Part shown: piece after piece, positions 43,556-54,261 of the stretch
How positions within the stretch are numbered: position 1 is the first letter of the stretch
Layout of the letters: each line of letters starts with the position of its first letter
DNA from: Betaproteobacteria bacterium
Lineage (GTDB): Bacteria > Pseudomonadota > Gammaproteobacteria > Burkholderiales > Burkholderiaceae_C
Reading direction: 5' to 3'
Length of the DNA stretch: 64,000 bases
Assembly (NCBI GenBank): GCA_013289985.1
Contig: JABCYW010000003.1
Coordinates: 1 to 64,000 of the forward strand
Program-made: the position numbers and the translations under genes
Notes under the pieces: model-generated
Databases searched by the model: none
What the model saw: the letters and a program-made list of their open reading frames with translations, nothing else
Told to the model about the DNA's origin: nothing

Positions 43556-44661
43556 CTGTCGTGACTGCCTCGACTCCGGCCACCCCGACGAATGCCGCCC
43601 CGGCCGGCGGCGCGCGCCTGCTCGCCGTGTCCGGCCAGGTGATGGCGCTCAACCTGCTCATCGCAGGCCTGATCTCGATGATCAACGGCGGCCGATTCGT
43701 CAACACGCTGGTGTACTCGCAGTGCATCGGGCTGTCGATCTGGGGCAGCATCCAGATCGGCCGTCGCCGGATGCCGATCGGCCCCAACGGCTGGCCCGCG
43801 AGCTGGCGCCTCGTCGCCCTGGTGGCCGGCGGATGCGCATTGGGCTACGTCGTCGGGGTGACCATTGCCGATGCGATCTTCGGCCATTCGAGCTGGCGCG
43901 ACTACCTGCGCCAGCCGCGCCACCTGCTCGGCGACCTCGGCCCCACCGTCGTGTTCTGCGCGCTCGTCTCCGGCCTGTACTACCTGCGGGGCCAGGCGCG
44001 CGCGGACCGCGCCCGCGTGGCCGCCGCCACGCACGAGGCCACGCTGGCGCGGCTGGACCTGCTGCAGTCGCAGCTCGAGCCGCACATGCTGTTCAACACG
44101 CTGGCCAACCTGCGCGCGCTGATCGCCGCCGACCCGGCCCGCGCCCAGGAGATGCTCGACCACCTGATCGCCTTCCTGCGCGCGACGCTCGCCGCGAGCC
44201 GCCAGCCCGAGCATCCGCTGGCGGCCGAATTCGCGCGCATCGGCGACTACCTCGCGCTGATGCAGGTGCGCATGGGCGAGCGCCTACGCGCGCACGTGAC
44301 GCTTGCGCCCGAGCTCGCCGCCCTGCCGGTGCCGCCGCTGCTGCTGCAGCCGCTGGTGGAGAACGCGATCAAGCATGGCCTGGAGCCGCAACGCGGCCCT
44401 GGCGAGCTGCGCGTCGAGGCCATGCGCGACGGCGAGACGCTGGTGCTGCGCGTGGCCGACTCGGGCCGCGGGCTCGAGGCCGCCGCCGCCGCGCGCGATC
44501 ACGATCCCGGCGAACCCGGCTCCGGCTTCGGGCTGGCCCAGGTGCGCGAGCGCCTGCACACGCTGCACGGCGATGCGGCCCGCTTCACGCTCCGACCCCG
44601 ACCCGAGGGCGGCACGCTGGCCGAGATCCGGCTGCCGCTGCGCCAACCCCCGTCTGCCTGA
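43552..44661 (+). CDS. LytS-family sensor histidine kinase
   Basis: Membrane sensor kinase of 369 residues. Four N-terminal helices span about 22-160. The phospho-accepting His is in LLQSQLEPHMLFNTLANL (His_kinase domain), and the ATPase lobe has LLQPLVENAIKHGLEP and GSGFGLAQVRERL. It controls the LytTR regulator that begins one base inside its stop (TGATG). The signal it reads is unknown. Confidence 0.94.
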   Translation: MTVVTASTPATPTNAAPAGGARLLAVSGQVMALNLLIAGLISMINGGRFVNTLVYSQCIGLSIWGSIQIGRRRMPIGPNGWPASWRLVALVAGGCALGYVVGVTIADAIFGHSSWRDYLRQPRHLLGDLGPTVVFCALVSGLYYLRGQARADRARVAAATHEATLARLDLLQSQLEPHMLFNTLANLRALIAADPARAQEMLDHLIAFLRATLAASRQPEHPLAAEFARIGDYLALMQVRMGERLRAHVTLAPELAALPVPPLLLQPLVENAIKHGLEPQRGPGELRVEAMRDGETLVLRVADSGRGLEAAAAARDHDPGEPGSGFGLAQVRERLHTLHGDAARFTLRPRPEGGTLAEIRLPLRQPPSA

Positions 44662-45482
44662 TGCCCACCGCCCTCATCGCCGAAGACGAACCGCTGCTCG
44701 CGCAGGCCCTGCGCGCCGAACTCGCGCGCGCCTGGCCGGAACTGACCCTGCTTCCGGTCGCCGTCGACGGCGACGAGGCCGTCGAGCGCGCCCTCGCGGA
44801 ACGGCCGGACGTCGTGTTCCTGGACATCCGCATGCCCGGCCGCAACGGCCTGGAGGCGGCCGAGGCGATCATCGAGGAATGGCCCGGCGCCGCGTCGGCG
44901 CTGCCGCTGGTCGTGTTCGTCACCGCCTATGACCAGTACGCGATCCAGGCCTTCGAACGCGCCGCGGTGGACTACCTGCAGAAGCCCGTGGCGCCGGCCC
45001 GCCTGGCCGCATGCTGCGCGCGCCTGAAGGACCTGCTCGCGCTGCGCGAGGCGGCACGCCAGCCCGGCGGCGCCGCCTCACAGGACGGCGACGCGGCGCT
45101 CCTGGGCCGCCTGCGCACGCTGCTGGGCGCCGCGCCGGCCGCGGCCGCGGCCGCGGCGCCGTTGGCGATCCTGCAGGCGAGCATCGGCGCGACGCTGCAC
45201 ATGATCCCGGTGGACGAGGTGATCTACCTGGAGGCCGCCGACAAGTACGTGCGCGTGGTGACGGCCACGCGCGAGGCGCTGCTGCGTACGTCGCTGCGCG
45301 AGCTGCTGCCGCGCCTGCCGTCCGAGCGCTTCTGGCAGATCCACCGCGGCACCGTCGTGCGGGCCGACGCGATCACGACGGCCACGCGCGACGACTCGGG
45401 CAAGGTCTTTCTTACCTTGCGCGAGCGACCTGAACGGCTGGTGGCAAGCCGTCTCTACGCGCATCTGTTTCGAGGGATGTGA
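44661..45482 (+). CDS. LytTR-family response regulator
   Basis: DNA-binding response regulator of 273 residues. The receiver has IAEDEPLLAQALR, acceptor Asp in VVFLDIRMPGRNG and Lys in VDYLQKPVAP. A Pro/Ala-rich linker leads to a LytTR domain (IPVDEVIYLEAADKYVRVV, FWQIHRGTVVRADAI). Its last 71 bases are antisense to the 3' end of the gene at 45412-45858. The target genes are not apparent. Confidence 0.94.
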   Translation: MPTALIAEDEPLLAQALRAELARAWPELTLLPVAVDGDEAVERALAERPDVVFLDIRMPGRNGLEAAEAIIEEWPGAASALPLVVFVTAYDQYAIQAFERAAVDYLQKPVAPARLAACCARLKDLLALREAARQPGGAASQDGDAALLGRLRTLLGAAPAAAAAAAPLAILQASIGATLHMIPVDEVIYLEAADKYVRVVTATREALLRTSLRELLPRLPSERFWQIHRGTVVRADAITTATRDDSGKVFLTLRERPERLVASRLYAHLFRGM

Positions 45483-45858
45483 GCGCAGGCTGCGCGGGCT
45501 GGAGCAGGCCGCGGGTGGCCTCGTCCCAGCGCTGCAACCGCTCGGGGCTGACGTCGAAACGCTGGCCGAACAGCAGCGGCCCCTGGCGCGCCATCATCGT
45601 GGCCACGCGCGCGGCGGCCGGATCGCCCGCGTCGGCGGCGGCCGACAACTGCGCGTAGGCCTGCGGCCACTGCTGCGCCTCGTAGGCCTCCATGGCCATG
45701 CGGAAGCGCCCCTGCGGCACGTCGCCGTGGCGGCCCAGGCCGGCACCGGTGAGCGCGATGCAGGCGGCCACGATGGCGGTCGCACCGATCAGCACCTGGG
45801 CGCCGGTATCGATCCAGCGGGCCGTCGTACTCATGGGCATCGTCATCGCGTGTTGCAT
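45412..45858 (-). CDS. small membrane-anchored protein, Sel1/TPR-like
   Basis: Protein of 148 residues with one N-terminal helix (VLIGATAIVAACIALTGAGL) and a helical domain FRMAMEAYEAQQWPQAYAQLSAAADAGDPAA (in part), which resembles a single Sel1/TPR repeat. Its C-terminus overlaps the LytTR gene by 71 bases on the opposite strand. The start could be one of several Met codons near the N-terminus. No function can be assigned. Confidence 0.65.
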   Translation of the reverse strand: MQHAMTMPMSTTARWIDTGAQVLIGATAIVAACIALTGAGLGRHGDVPQGRFRMAMEAYEAQQWPQAYAQLSAAADAGDPAAARVATMMARQGPLLFGQRFDVSPERLQRWDEATRGLLQPAQPALTSLETDARRDGLPPAVQVARAR

Positions 45859-46016
45859 GCTGCTCTCCTGCTTCCTGCCGTGGCCGGTCGACCTTCCGAC
45901 TTGCCGAGGCGCGAGTATGGAAAACCGCAGCCCGCTCAGCCATCCCTCTTGAGAGGGGGCCGCGACGACCGCATCTGACTCCAGGGGAAACCCGGCAAAC
46001 TAGAATCGCCCCAGCC

Positions 46017-47825
<1,809 letters not shown>

Positions 47826-47901
47826 TTTGGGCGCAGCCGACCTTAACTGAGGTCCAGGGGCGGCCCCGTGCCGCCCGTGCATCGACCTCAAGGAGTCCGT
47901 G

Positions 47902-48225
47902 ATGGCTGCCGCCGCGCTGAAGAACCGCATCGAGAACCTGATCGCCATGGCGCAACTGCTGGAGCGCGTGGACGCCAACCCGACGCTCGTGGGCGCGCAG
48001 CAGTACCTCAACCTCGTCAACACCGTGAAGACGCTGCTGGCCGAGGACGACCTGCCCGACGACGCGTTGCGCGCGGTGCTGCGCGCCTGTCCGGCCTCGG
48101 CGCTGCTCTACGAGAACCTGCACTACGACCGCTCCGGGCTGTCGCAGTCGCCGCTGGACGCCGCCGTGGCCTCCGAGATGGCCGCCACAGAGCTCATCGC
48201 CGGCCTGCGCGCCCGTGCGCATTGA
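47902..48225 (+). CDS. conserved hypothetical protein, helical
   Basis: Soluble protein of 107 residues, mostly alpha-helical, with two Tyr-rich patches (AQQYLNLVNTVKTLLAEDD, LLYENLHYDRSGLSQSPLD). AAGGAG at 47890-47895 gives 6-base spacing to the ATG at 47902, better than to the GTG at 47899. It lies 76 bases after glnS and before a strong terminator. I do not recognise a family. Confidence 0.7.
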   Translation: MAAAALKNRIENLIAMAQLLERVDANPTLVGAQQYLNLVNTVKTLLAEDDLPDDALRAVLRACPASALLYENLHYDRSGLSQSPLDAAVASEMAATELIAGLRARAH

Positions 48226-48320
48226 AGCGCGCCGCAAACGTGAAATTCTGACGTTTCCAGACAACAGCGGCGGCGCCGCGTCACTGACGCGACAGACGAA
48301 CCGCTAGTGCTCCCTCACAT

Positions 48321-48345
48321 TCGAGCCGGCCTTTCGCCGGCTCGA
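48321..48345 (+). terminator. hairpin terminator
   Basis: TCGAGCCGGC pairs perfectly with GCCGGCTCGA over 10 bases around a CTTTC loop, then GTCGTTTCC. The U-tract is short, so efficiency is uncertain. Confidence 0.6.
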
Positions 48346-48423
48346 GTCGTTTCCTGGGCACGACTCATGGTTCCGGTGCGCCCATTTCAGTAGCATTCGT
48401 CATCAACACGCAACATTTCCCAC

Positions 48424-48441
48424 CGTACTTGCCCCAGTACG
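48424..48441. promoter_or_regulatory. inverted repeat, possible operator
   Basis: CGTACT and AGTACG face each other across 6 bases, about 50 bases upstream of a possible -10 (TAGACT, 48488) for the transporter-like gene. A dimeric regulator could bind here; none is identified. Confidence 0.3.
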
Positions 48442-48533
48442 TGCACTTGTTCGCGCAAATGGCGGGTATGCGGTGAATAAGCGCGACTAGACTTCGCCCA
48501 TCGGAAAAAACCGAGCACCGGAGACAAACTCAA

Positions 48534-49667
48534 ATGGCATTCCTGAACAAGAACATCGCCCTGGCCACGGCCGCCCTCGTCGCCTGCGGCACCGCCGCCG
48601 CGTCGGAAGACTACGACCTGCGCTACGCACCGGGCTACGGCGGCGCCGACATGTCGGCCCCGTTCGAAGGCGGCTGGGTCTTCCAGGCGCACGCGTATGT
48701 CTACAGCGGAAACGTCCGCGGCACGCAGGCCGTCGACACCGACCTGTCCGCGCAACTGGGCATCCCGTCCCCCGGAGCCGTCACGGCCCACTCGGTCATC
48801 CGCACCAACGACCAGATCAACGTGTACGGCCTGCTGCCGCGCCTGAGCTTCATGAGCTCGACGACGTTCCTGGGCGCCACCATCGGCGGCACCGCGCTGC
48901 TGCCGCTCGTGACCAAGGCCAGCACGGCCAGCGTCACCAGCGTCTCCACCACCCTCGGCGGCCCGGCCCTCGGCCTGGTGCCGGCCCCCACGCAGGCGTA
49001 CCTGACCGGCCTGGTCAACGCGGGCGCCACGACGTCGGCCGACTACCTGACCAACGCCAACAGCAACAAGACCTTCTACGCCGGCGACCTGGAGTTCTCC
49101 CCGATCCTGCGCTGGAGCACCGAAGCCACCCAGACGCTGTTCATCCTGACCGCCGTGCTGCCCACGGGCGACTACAACCCGCTGCGCGCCGCCAACCCGG
49201 GCGCGGGCGACTTCTACACGATCCGTCCGGCCGTGCAGTTCTCCTACATCGGCGACGGCTGGGACGTCGGCACCCGCGTGGCGTACTCGTACAACACGCG
49301 CAACCACGAGACCCTGTACAAGACCGGCGGCTACGTGAACTGGGACCTGGCGATGATGAAGTCGGTCAGCGAATCGACGCGCGTCGGCCTGTCCAGCTAC
49401 ATGGTCGACCAGCTCACCGCCGACAAGAACGACCTGAGCGCCGCCGACTGCGTGGGCCGCTTCGGCGCACTGGGCTGCCAGGTGGTGATGGCCCGCGAGG
49501 CCGGCACGGTCGGCCAGAAGGGCCGCGTGTTCGGCGCGGGTCCCGAGATCGCCTACATCCACGGCGCGGGCGACTTCCTGCTGGAAGGCCGCATCATGAA
49601 GGAATTCGGCGCCGAGTCGCGCCCGAAGGGCTTCACGGCCTTCGTGACGCTGTCCAAGCCGTTCTGA
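48534..49667 (+). CDS. outer-membrane transporter-like protein (phenol MetA-pathway/SphA type)
   Basis: Protein of 377 residues with a signal peptide (MAFLNKNIALATAALVACGT, ending near AAAS). Many alternating short segments suggest a beta-barrel: GGWVFQAHAYVYSGNV, INVYGLLPRLSFM, FYTIRPAVQFSYIGDGWDVG and a C-terminal FVTLSKPF with terminal Phe. The overall pattern matches the COG4313 outer-membrane proteins found with aromatic degradation. Substrate unknown; no catabolic genes are adjacent. Confidence 0.8.
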   Translation: MAFLNKNIALATAALVACGTAAASEDYDLRYAPGYGGADMSAPFEGGWVFQAHAYVYSGNVRGTQAVDTDLSAQLGIPSPGAVTAHSVIRTNDQINVYGLLPRLSFMSSTTFLGATIGGTALLPLVTKASTASVTSVSTTLGGPALGLVPAPTQAYLTGLVNAGATTSADYLTNANSNKTFYAGDLEFSPILRWSTEATQTLFILTAVLPTGDYNPLRAANPGAGDFYTIRPAVQFSYIGDGWDVGTRVAYSYNTRNHETLYKTGGYVNWDLAMMKSVSESTRVGLSSYMVDQLTADKNDLSAADCVGRFGALGCQVVMAREAGTVGQKGRVFGAGPEIAYIHGAGDFLLEGRIMKEFGAESRPKGFTAFVTLSKPF

Positions 49668-49809
49668 TGGCCTGAAGCGAAAGCCGGCGCAACCGTGACG
49701 CAGGCCGCATGGCCGGCCTCAGTCGCGGTGGCTTTCGACCGACATCGAGGAAGGCGACGTTCGTCCAGCGACGCGCCATGCCGTCGCGCCTAGACAGAGG
49801 GTGAAGATC

Positions 49810-50433
49810 ATGATGATTCAAACGTTGCGCCGGCTCGTGTCGGCGCTGGTGTTGGGATGCGCCGTCACCGGTGCGTGGGCCACGGTCGATGTCTCCGGCG
49901 TCGCGCTGGACGAGACGGTGACGGTGGCCGGCGTGCCGCTGCACCTCAACGGTGCCGGCTTCCGCAAGCGCGGCTACTTCAAGATCGACGTCACCGCGCT
50001 GTACCTGCAGCAGAAGGCGACGACGCTGGACGCCGTGGAGAACGCGCCGGGTGTCAAGCGCGTGCAACTGGTGATCCAGCAGGACGTCACCGGCTCGCAG
50101 GCCTCGCGCTACTTCCTGATCGACTTCGAGGCCTCGGCCACTCCGGCCGAGTTCGCCAAGCTGATCACCGAGGTCTCGCAGGTGGGCGACATCTACAGTT
50201 CGCTGCCCAAGATCAAGAAGGGCGACGTCGTCACGATGGACTGGGTGCCCGGCAAGGGCCTCATCGCCACGCTCAACGGCAACGCCCTGACGGCGCACGG
50301 CGCGCCGTCGCCCTACATCAACAGCGAACTGCTGGCCAAGGTCATGGTGCGCATGTACGTGGGCGGCAAGACGCCGGCCGAGCTGCACGACAACCTGCTG
50401 GGGCTGTCCACGAGCATGCGCGACAAGAAGTAG
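49810..50433 (+). CDS. chalcone-isomerase-fold secreted protein
   Basis: Protein of 207 residues with an N-terminal signal sequence (LVSALVLGCAVTGAWA). The mature domain has LNGAGFRKRGYFKIDVTALYL, which matches the bacterial chalcone-isomerase-like fold, and VTMDWVPGKGLIATLNG. Bacterial members are not known to act on chalcones; fatty-acid binding is a suggestion for relatives. I use the ATG at 49810 rather than the GTG at 49801. A terminator follows. Confidence 0.85.
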   Translation: MMIQTLRRLVSALVLGCAVTGAWATVDVSGVALDETVTVAGVPLHLNGAGFRKRGYFKIDVTALYLQQKATTLDAVENAPGVKRVQLVIQQDVTGSQASRYFLIDFEASATPAEFAKLITEVSQVGDIYSSLPKIKKGDVVTMDWVPGKGLIATLNGNALTAHGAPSPYINSELLAKVMVRMYVGGKTPAELHDNLLGLSTSMRDKK

Positions 50434-50455
50434 TCGGCTTCCTTTCCGGACCCTC

Positions 50456-50492
50456 GGGCCCTGACGCGTGGGAGCGCGTCGGGGCTCTTTTT
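50456..50492 (+). terminator. intrinsic terminator
   Basis: GGGCCCTGACGCG (50456-50468) pairs with CGCGTCGGGGCTC (50475-50487) over 13 positions with one mismatch and one wobble, loop of 6, then TTTTT. It ends the chalcone-isomerase-like gene just before the convergent gloA. Confidence 0.85.
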
Positions 50493-50506
50493 CATGGTGA
50501 GGCGAT

Positions 50507-50905
50507 TCAGACCTGGATCAGCTCCACCTTGTACCCGTCGGGATCCTGCACGAAGGCGATGAACGACGTGCCGCCCTTCACCGGCCCGGGTTCGCGCGTG
50601 ACCTTGCCGCCCGCGGCACGCACGCTCTCGCAGACCGCGGCGACGTCCGGCACGCCCAGGGCCAGGTGGCCGAAGGCCGTGCCGATCTCGTAGCCGGCGA
50701 CGCCGTAGTTGTAGGTGAGCTCGATCTCGGCCGAGCCGACCTCGCCGTTGCCGTCATCGGCGCCGTAGCCCAGGAAGGCGAGCGTGTATCGCTGCTCCGG
50801 ACGGTCGGTGGTGCGGCGCAGGCTCATGCCGAAATGGCGCGTGTAGAAGTCTATGGAGCGCTGCAGGTCGCCGACGCGCAGCATGGTGTGTAGAAAGGAC
50901 GCCAT
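50507..50905 (-). CDS. gloA: lactoylglutathione lyase (glyoxalase I)
   Basis: Converts the methylglyoxal-glutathione hemithioacetal to lactoylglutathione. It has 132 residues, close to E. coli GloA (135). All four metal ligands are seen: His in [10 protein letters not shown], Glu in [11 protein letters not shown], His in FGHLALGV and Glu in DGYKVELIQ. The ATG at 50905 fits the family N-terminus; a longer frame to 50986 does not. Confidence 0.96.
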   Translation of the reverse strand: MASFLHTMLRVGDLQRSIDFYTRHFGMSLRRTTDRPEQRYTLAFLGYGADDGNGEVGSAEIELTYNYGVAGYEIGTAFGHLALGVPDVAAVCESVRAAGGKVTREPGPVKGGTSFIAFVQDPDGYKVELIQV

Positions 50906-51078
50906 TCTGTTAGCTCGCAAGTTGTTGTCTGGCTTGGACCCGGCATTCTGCAGGCTTCTCGCAGGCGCGAGCGGCAGGATGGGCAATATGGGGCAGGGCG
51001 ATGGCCGTGGACACCTCCACGCCCGGCAAGGACAAGAGCCTCTCGACGTGCAACGCGAGGCTCGGTCCTTCGAGTGGG

Positions 51079-51531
51079 TCAGGCAACGGTCCTGATGAGC
51101 CCGAGCTGCGTGAGAGCGGCGACACCGTCGTCCAGGCCGAGTTCCTCGACGATCTTGCCGTCCTTCAGGCGCAGCACAGTGGTCCCGGTGAAGTGCATCT
51201 TGCGGCCGGTGGCGGCCGGAAGGCCTCCGACGAGGAAGTCATCGAACGCGGGGCCCGTGTGCGTGCCGCCGCCTTCCCAGCGACCGACCACGTAGTCGCC
51301 TTCCGCGATGAGATCGGCGGCACCCCGGAAGTTCAGGTCGGGGAACGCCTCGCGGAAGTCGGTCATGAACGCCTTGATGTCGTCGCGCCCGCGGCGCGGC
51401 TCGTGCAGCGAGTAGCGCAGGAGCATGTCGGGCGCAGCGAGCTCGTCGACGATGGACAGGTCGCAGGTCTTGCCCCAGAAGTGGGTGAACCAGCGGCCGA
51501 CGATGGCCTTGTTGTCTTGTTCGATGGACAT
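51079..51531 (-). CDS. NTF2-like (SnoaL/ester cyclase) protein
   Basis: Cytoplasmic alpha+beta-barrel protein of 150 residues. Family features are [55 protein letters not shown] and [18 protein letters not shown] precedes the ATG at good spacing. The His and Asp typical of SnoaL cavities are present, but no substrate can be inferred. It diverges from the alkylation-repair cassette. Confidence 0.85.
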   Translation of the reverse strand: MSIEQDNKAIVGRWFTHFWGKTCDLSIVDELAAPDMLLRYSLHEPRRGRDDIKAFMTDFREAFPDLNFRGAADLIAEGDYVVGRWEGGGTHTGPAFDDFLVGGLPAATGRKMHFTGTTVLRLKDGKIVEELGLDDGVAALTQLGLIRTVA

Positions 51532-51719
51532 GGAGGACTCCTCTTGGAGGTGAGTTGAAGAACGGGCCAGAGGTTAGTGAGCAAGGTGCTGCCCGAACAT
51601 CCGTTTCTTGCGGACGAATCCGCGTCATCGCCGCTCGCGTCTGTCGAGGCCGCGCTCCCGCGGGATGCGCGCTCCGGCGCGCACGTTCCGACTCGATGGC
51701 TGGGCAGAAGAATTCGACC

Positions 51720-51760
51720 GCAAGGATCGGAGTTTCGGCAAGTCCTTGCGTTCCTAGACT
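51720..51760 (+). promoter_or_regulatory. putative promoter with operator for the alkylation-repair cassette
   Basis: An inverted pair GCAAGGA (51720-51726) and TCCTTGC (51743-51749) overlaps the expected -35 region. TTTCGG (51733) with 16-base spacing to TAGACT (51755-51760) is a candidate promoter, 31 bases ahead of the first gene. Ada-type regulation would be expected; the E. coli Ada box is not evident. Confidence 0.4.
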
Positions 51761-51790
51761 GCAAGCACCCCATCAACGAAGCGAAGCATC

Positions 51791-52348
51791 ATGAGCACCG
51801 CAATCTCGTCGGCCTTCGAGCTGAACTTCCGCACGCCGAATACTTCGGTCGTCGGCGACATCAAGTACGCCATTGGCCGCTGCGTCGAAGGCAGCTTGCT
51901 GGTGGCTCGCAGCCGGATCGGCATCTGCGCCATCTTCCTCGGCGAGGACGCGCGGGAGCTGCAGGAACAGCTGAGCGAGGCCTTCCCGTCGCACTCGCTG
52001 GAGCAGGCGCATGGCGAGCTGCAACGCGACCTCGGCGACGTCGCCGCGTTCATCGGCAAGCGCTCCGACGACGGCATGCCCGGCCTGGACATCGGCGGCA
52101 CGCCGTTCCAACAGCGCGTGTGGGAGGCGCTGTACGACATTCCCGCCGGCGAGACGCGCACGTACACCGAAGTGGCCGAATGCATCGGCGCGCCCGAGGC
52201 GATGCGGGCGGTCGCCAGCGCGTGCGCGGCCAACCTGCTCGCGGTCGCGATCCCGTGCCACCGCGTGCTGCGCGGCGACGGCGCGATCTCGGGCTATCGC
52301 TGGGGCGTGGAGCGCAAGCGTTCGCTGCTCGCGCGAGAGCGCGCGTGA
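51791..52348 (+). CDS. O6-methylguanine-DNA methyltransferase
   Basis: Suicide DNA-repair protein that takes the methyl group from O6-methylguanine onto Cys. It has 185 residues. The acceptor is in LAVAIPCHRVLRGDG; the DNA-recognition helix region is GETRTYTEVAECIGAPEAMRAVASA (in part). The N-terminal part (GDIKYAIGRCVEGSLLVAR) closely resembles the matching part of the Ada protein at 53155 (RFAVGQCSLGAILVAQ), so this looks like a copy of the Ada C-terminal half. Its stop overlaps the oxygenase start (TGATG). Confidence 0.94.
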   Translation: MSTAISSAFELNFRTPNTSVVGDIKYAIGRCVEGSLLVARSRIGICAIFLGEDARELQEQLSEAFPSHSLEQAHGELQRDLGDVAAFIGKRSDDGMPGLDIGGTPFQQRVWEALYDIPAGETRTYTEVAECIGAPEAMRAVASACAANLLAVAIPCHRVLRGDGAISGYRWGVERKRSLLARERA

Positions 52349-53073
52349 TGTTCGATGTCATTCGCGCAAGCCTTCGCTCGGGCATCCAGGCGCAGGACTG
52401 GGCCGGTGTCGAGCGGTCGCTCGACGAAGGCGGAAACGCCGTCCTGCCCCGGCTTCTGACGCCCGCGCAATGCCGGCAACTGGTCGACATGTACCCGAGC
52501 GAGGACGCCTACCGGACGAGGATCGTGATGGCGCGCCACGGCTTCGGGGCGGGCGAGTACAAGTACTACGCCTATCCGCTGCCGCCGCTCCTCGAAGGTC
52601 TTCGGCACGCGCTGTACCGGCCGCTGGTGGCGGTCGCCAATCGCTGGAACGCGCGACTCGGCGTCGATGGCCGCTACCCGGCGACGCTGGACGAGTACCT
52701 GGCGATCTGCCACCAGGCGGGCCAGGCGCGACCGACGCCGCTGATCCTGCAGTACGGCGAGGGGGACTACAACTGCCTGCACCAGGATCTCTACGGCGAG
52801 CACGTGTTCCCGCTGCAGGTGGCCATCCTGCTCTCGCAACCCGGCGAGGACTTCGCCGGCGGGGAGTTCGTGATGACCGAGAGCCGGCCGGGCCATGCGC
52901 GCGCGGACGTCGTCGCGCTGTCGCAAGGCGACGCGGTGGTGTTCGCGGTCGACCGACGGCCGGTCGCCGGCAAGCGTGGCACGTCGCGTGCGGTCGCGAT
53001 GCGGCATGGCGTCAGCCGCATCCGTCGCGGCCGGCGCCACACGGTCGGGCTGATCTTCCACGACGCGAGGTGA
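52348..53073 (+). CDS. 2OG-Fe(II) oxygenase, DNA-damage type (first copy)
   Basis: Non-haem iron, 2-oxoglutarate-dependent oxygenase of 241 residues, resembling the family described as acting on alkylated DNA (AlkB-like, PF09859). The metal ligands are intact: His145 and Asp147 in NCLHQDLYGEHVF and His220 in RHGVSRIRRG. The 2OG-binding Arg lies in RRHTVGLIFHDA. It is coupled to the methyltransferase gene and followed by Ada 80 bases later. Confidence 0.88.
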   Translation: MFDVIRASLRSGIQAQDWAGVERSLDEGGNAVLPRLLTPAQCRQLVDMYPSEDAYRTRIVMARHGFGAGEYKYYAYPLPPLLEGLRHALYRPLVAVANRWNARLGVDGRYPATLDEYLAICHQAGQARPTPLILQYGEGDYNCLHQDLYGEHVFPLQVAILLSQPGEDFAGGEFVMTESRPGHARADVVALSQGDAVVFAVDRRPVAGKRGTSRAVAMRHGVSRIRRGRRHTVGLIFHDAR

Positions 53074-53154
53074 TGCGCCCGCGAATTCGAAAGCAAGAAT
53101 CAGGGTGCGCGGGGACGATGCCTGACTGAAACTGTGCGCACTGGAGTCAAGATC

Positions 53155-54261
53155 ATGAATGCCAAGAAGAAGCTCGAGCAGGCCGACGACGCGGGTGCTT
53201 ACGTGACCGACGACGAGCGTTGGGCCGCGGTGCAAGGCCGTGATGCGCGTGCGGATGGTCATTTCGTCTATGGCGTGCGCACCACCGGTGTCTACTGCCG
53301 TCCGAGCGCGTCCGCGCGCCTGCCCAAGCGGGAGAACGTCGTGTTCTTCGACACGGAGCGCGAGGCGAAGACAGCGGGCTATCGCGCCAGTCAACGCGCG
53401 TCCGGCGACAGGACGGCCGTGTCCGACCAGCACGCCGCCGCCGTGGCCAAGGCGTGTCGGGAGATCGAGCGCGCCGAGACGCCGCCGAACCTGGAGGAAC
53501 TCGCCGCGAAGGTCGGCTTGAGCCCATTCCACTTCCATCGCGTCTTCAAGGCGGAGACGGGGCTCACGCCGAAGGCCTACGCGTCGGCATACAGGGCGAG
53601 CAAGCTGCGCGGCGGGCTCGCCCAGAAGGATGCAAAGGTGACGAGCGCGATCTACGACGCGGGCTTCAACTCCAACAGTCGTTTCTACGCCGCCTCGAAG
53701 AGCATGTTGGGCATGCGCGCCAAGGACTATCGCGCCGGTGCACCCAACATCGAGATCCGCTTCGCCGTGGGCCAGTGCTCGCTCGGCGCGATCCTGGTGG
53801 CCCAGAGCCAGCGCGGGATCTGCGCGATCCTGCTGGGGGACGATCCGGAGAGCCTGGTGCAGGACCTGGAGGATCAGTTTCCCAAGGCGCGACTCATTGG
53901 CGGCGACGCAGGCTTCGAGCAACTGGTGGCCCAGGTCGTCGGCTTCATCGAGGCCCCTTCGCTGGGCCTGAACCTGCCGCTGGACGTGCAAGGCACCGCG
54001 TTCCAGGAGCGCGTCTGGCAGGCACTTCGGGAGATCCCGCCCGGCGCGACGGTGAGCTATGCACAGGTCGCTGCGCGCATCGGACAACCGAAGGCGACGC
54101 GTGCCGTGGCGCAGGCCTGCGGCGCCAACCACCTGGCCGTGGCGATTCCCTGCCACCGCGTCATCCGGCGCGGCGGCGAGCTGTCGGGCTATCGCTGGGG
54201 CGTCGACAGGAAGCGCGAGCTTCTCACGCGCGAGGGGTTTCTCCAGGGAGTGACGTCATGA
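53155..54261 (+). CDS. ada: Ada-like protein with a degenerate N-terminal zinc site
   Basis: Protein of 368 residues with the full Ada layout: an N-terminal methylphosphotriester domain (about 15-85), an AraC-type helix-turn-helix (LAAKVGLSPFHFHRVFKAET and on) and a C-terminal methyltransferase (AVAIPCHRVIRRGG). The N-terminal domain keeps the acceptor Cys48 (VYCRPS) but has Ala52, Ser79 and Ala82 where Ada proteins have zinc-binding Cys (CRPSC and PCKRC regions). The C-terminal active site is intact. I start at the ATG 53155 rather than the GTG 53134. Confidence 0.9.
   Translation: MNAKKKLEQADDAGAYVTDDERWAAVQGRDARADGHFVYGVRTTGVYCRPSASARLPKRENVVFFDTEREAKTAGYRASQRASGDRTAVSDQHAAAVAKACREIERAETPPNLEELAAKVGLSPFHFHRVFKAETGLTPKAYASAYRASKLRGGLAQKDAKVTSAIYDAGFNSNSRFYAASKSMLGMRAKDYRAGAPNIEIRFAVGQCSLGAILVAQSQRGICAILLGDDPESLVQDLEDQFPKARLIGGDAGFEQLVAQVVGFIEAPSLGLNLPLDVQGTAFQERVWQALREIPPGATVSYAQVAARIGQPKATRAVAQACGANHLAVAIPCHRVIRRGGELSGYRWGVDRKRELLTREGFLQGVTS

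Larger units (their letters stand above)
48226..48533. other. intergenic region with terminator and palindrome
   Basis: 308 bases. A perfect hairpin at 48321-48345 ends the upstream unit. Further on lies the inverted repeat CGTACT-N6-AGTACG (48424-48441) and a -10-like TAGACT (48488-48493), 40 bases ahead of the next start. No open reading frame of note. Confidence 0.5.
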
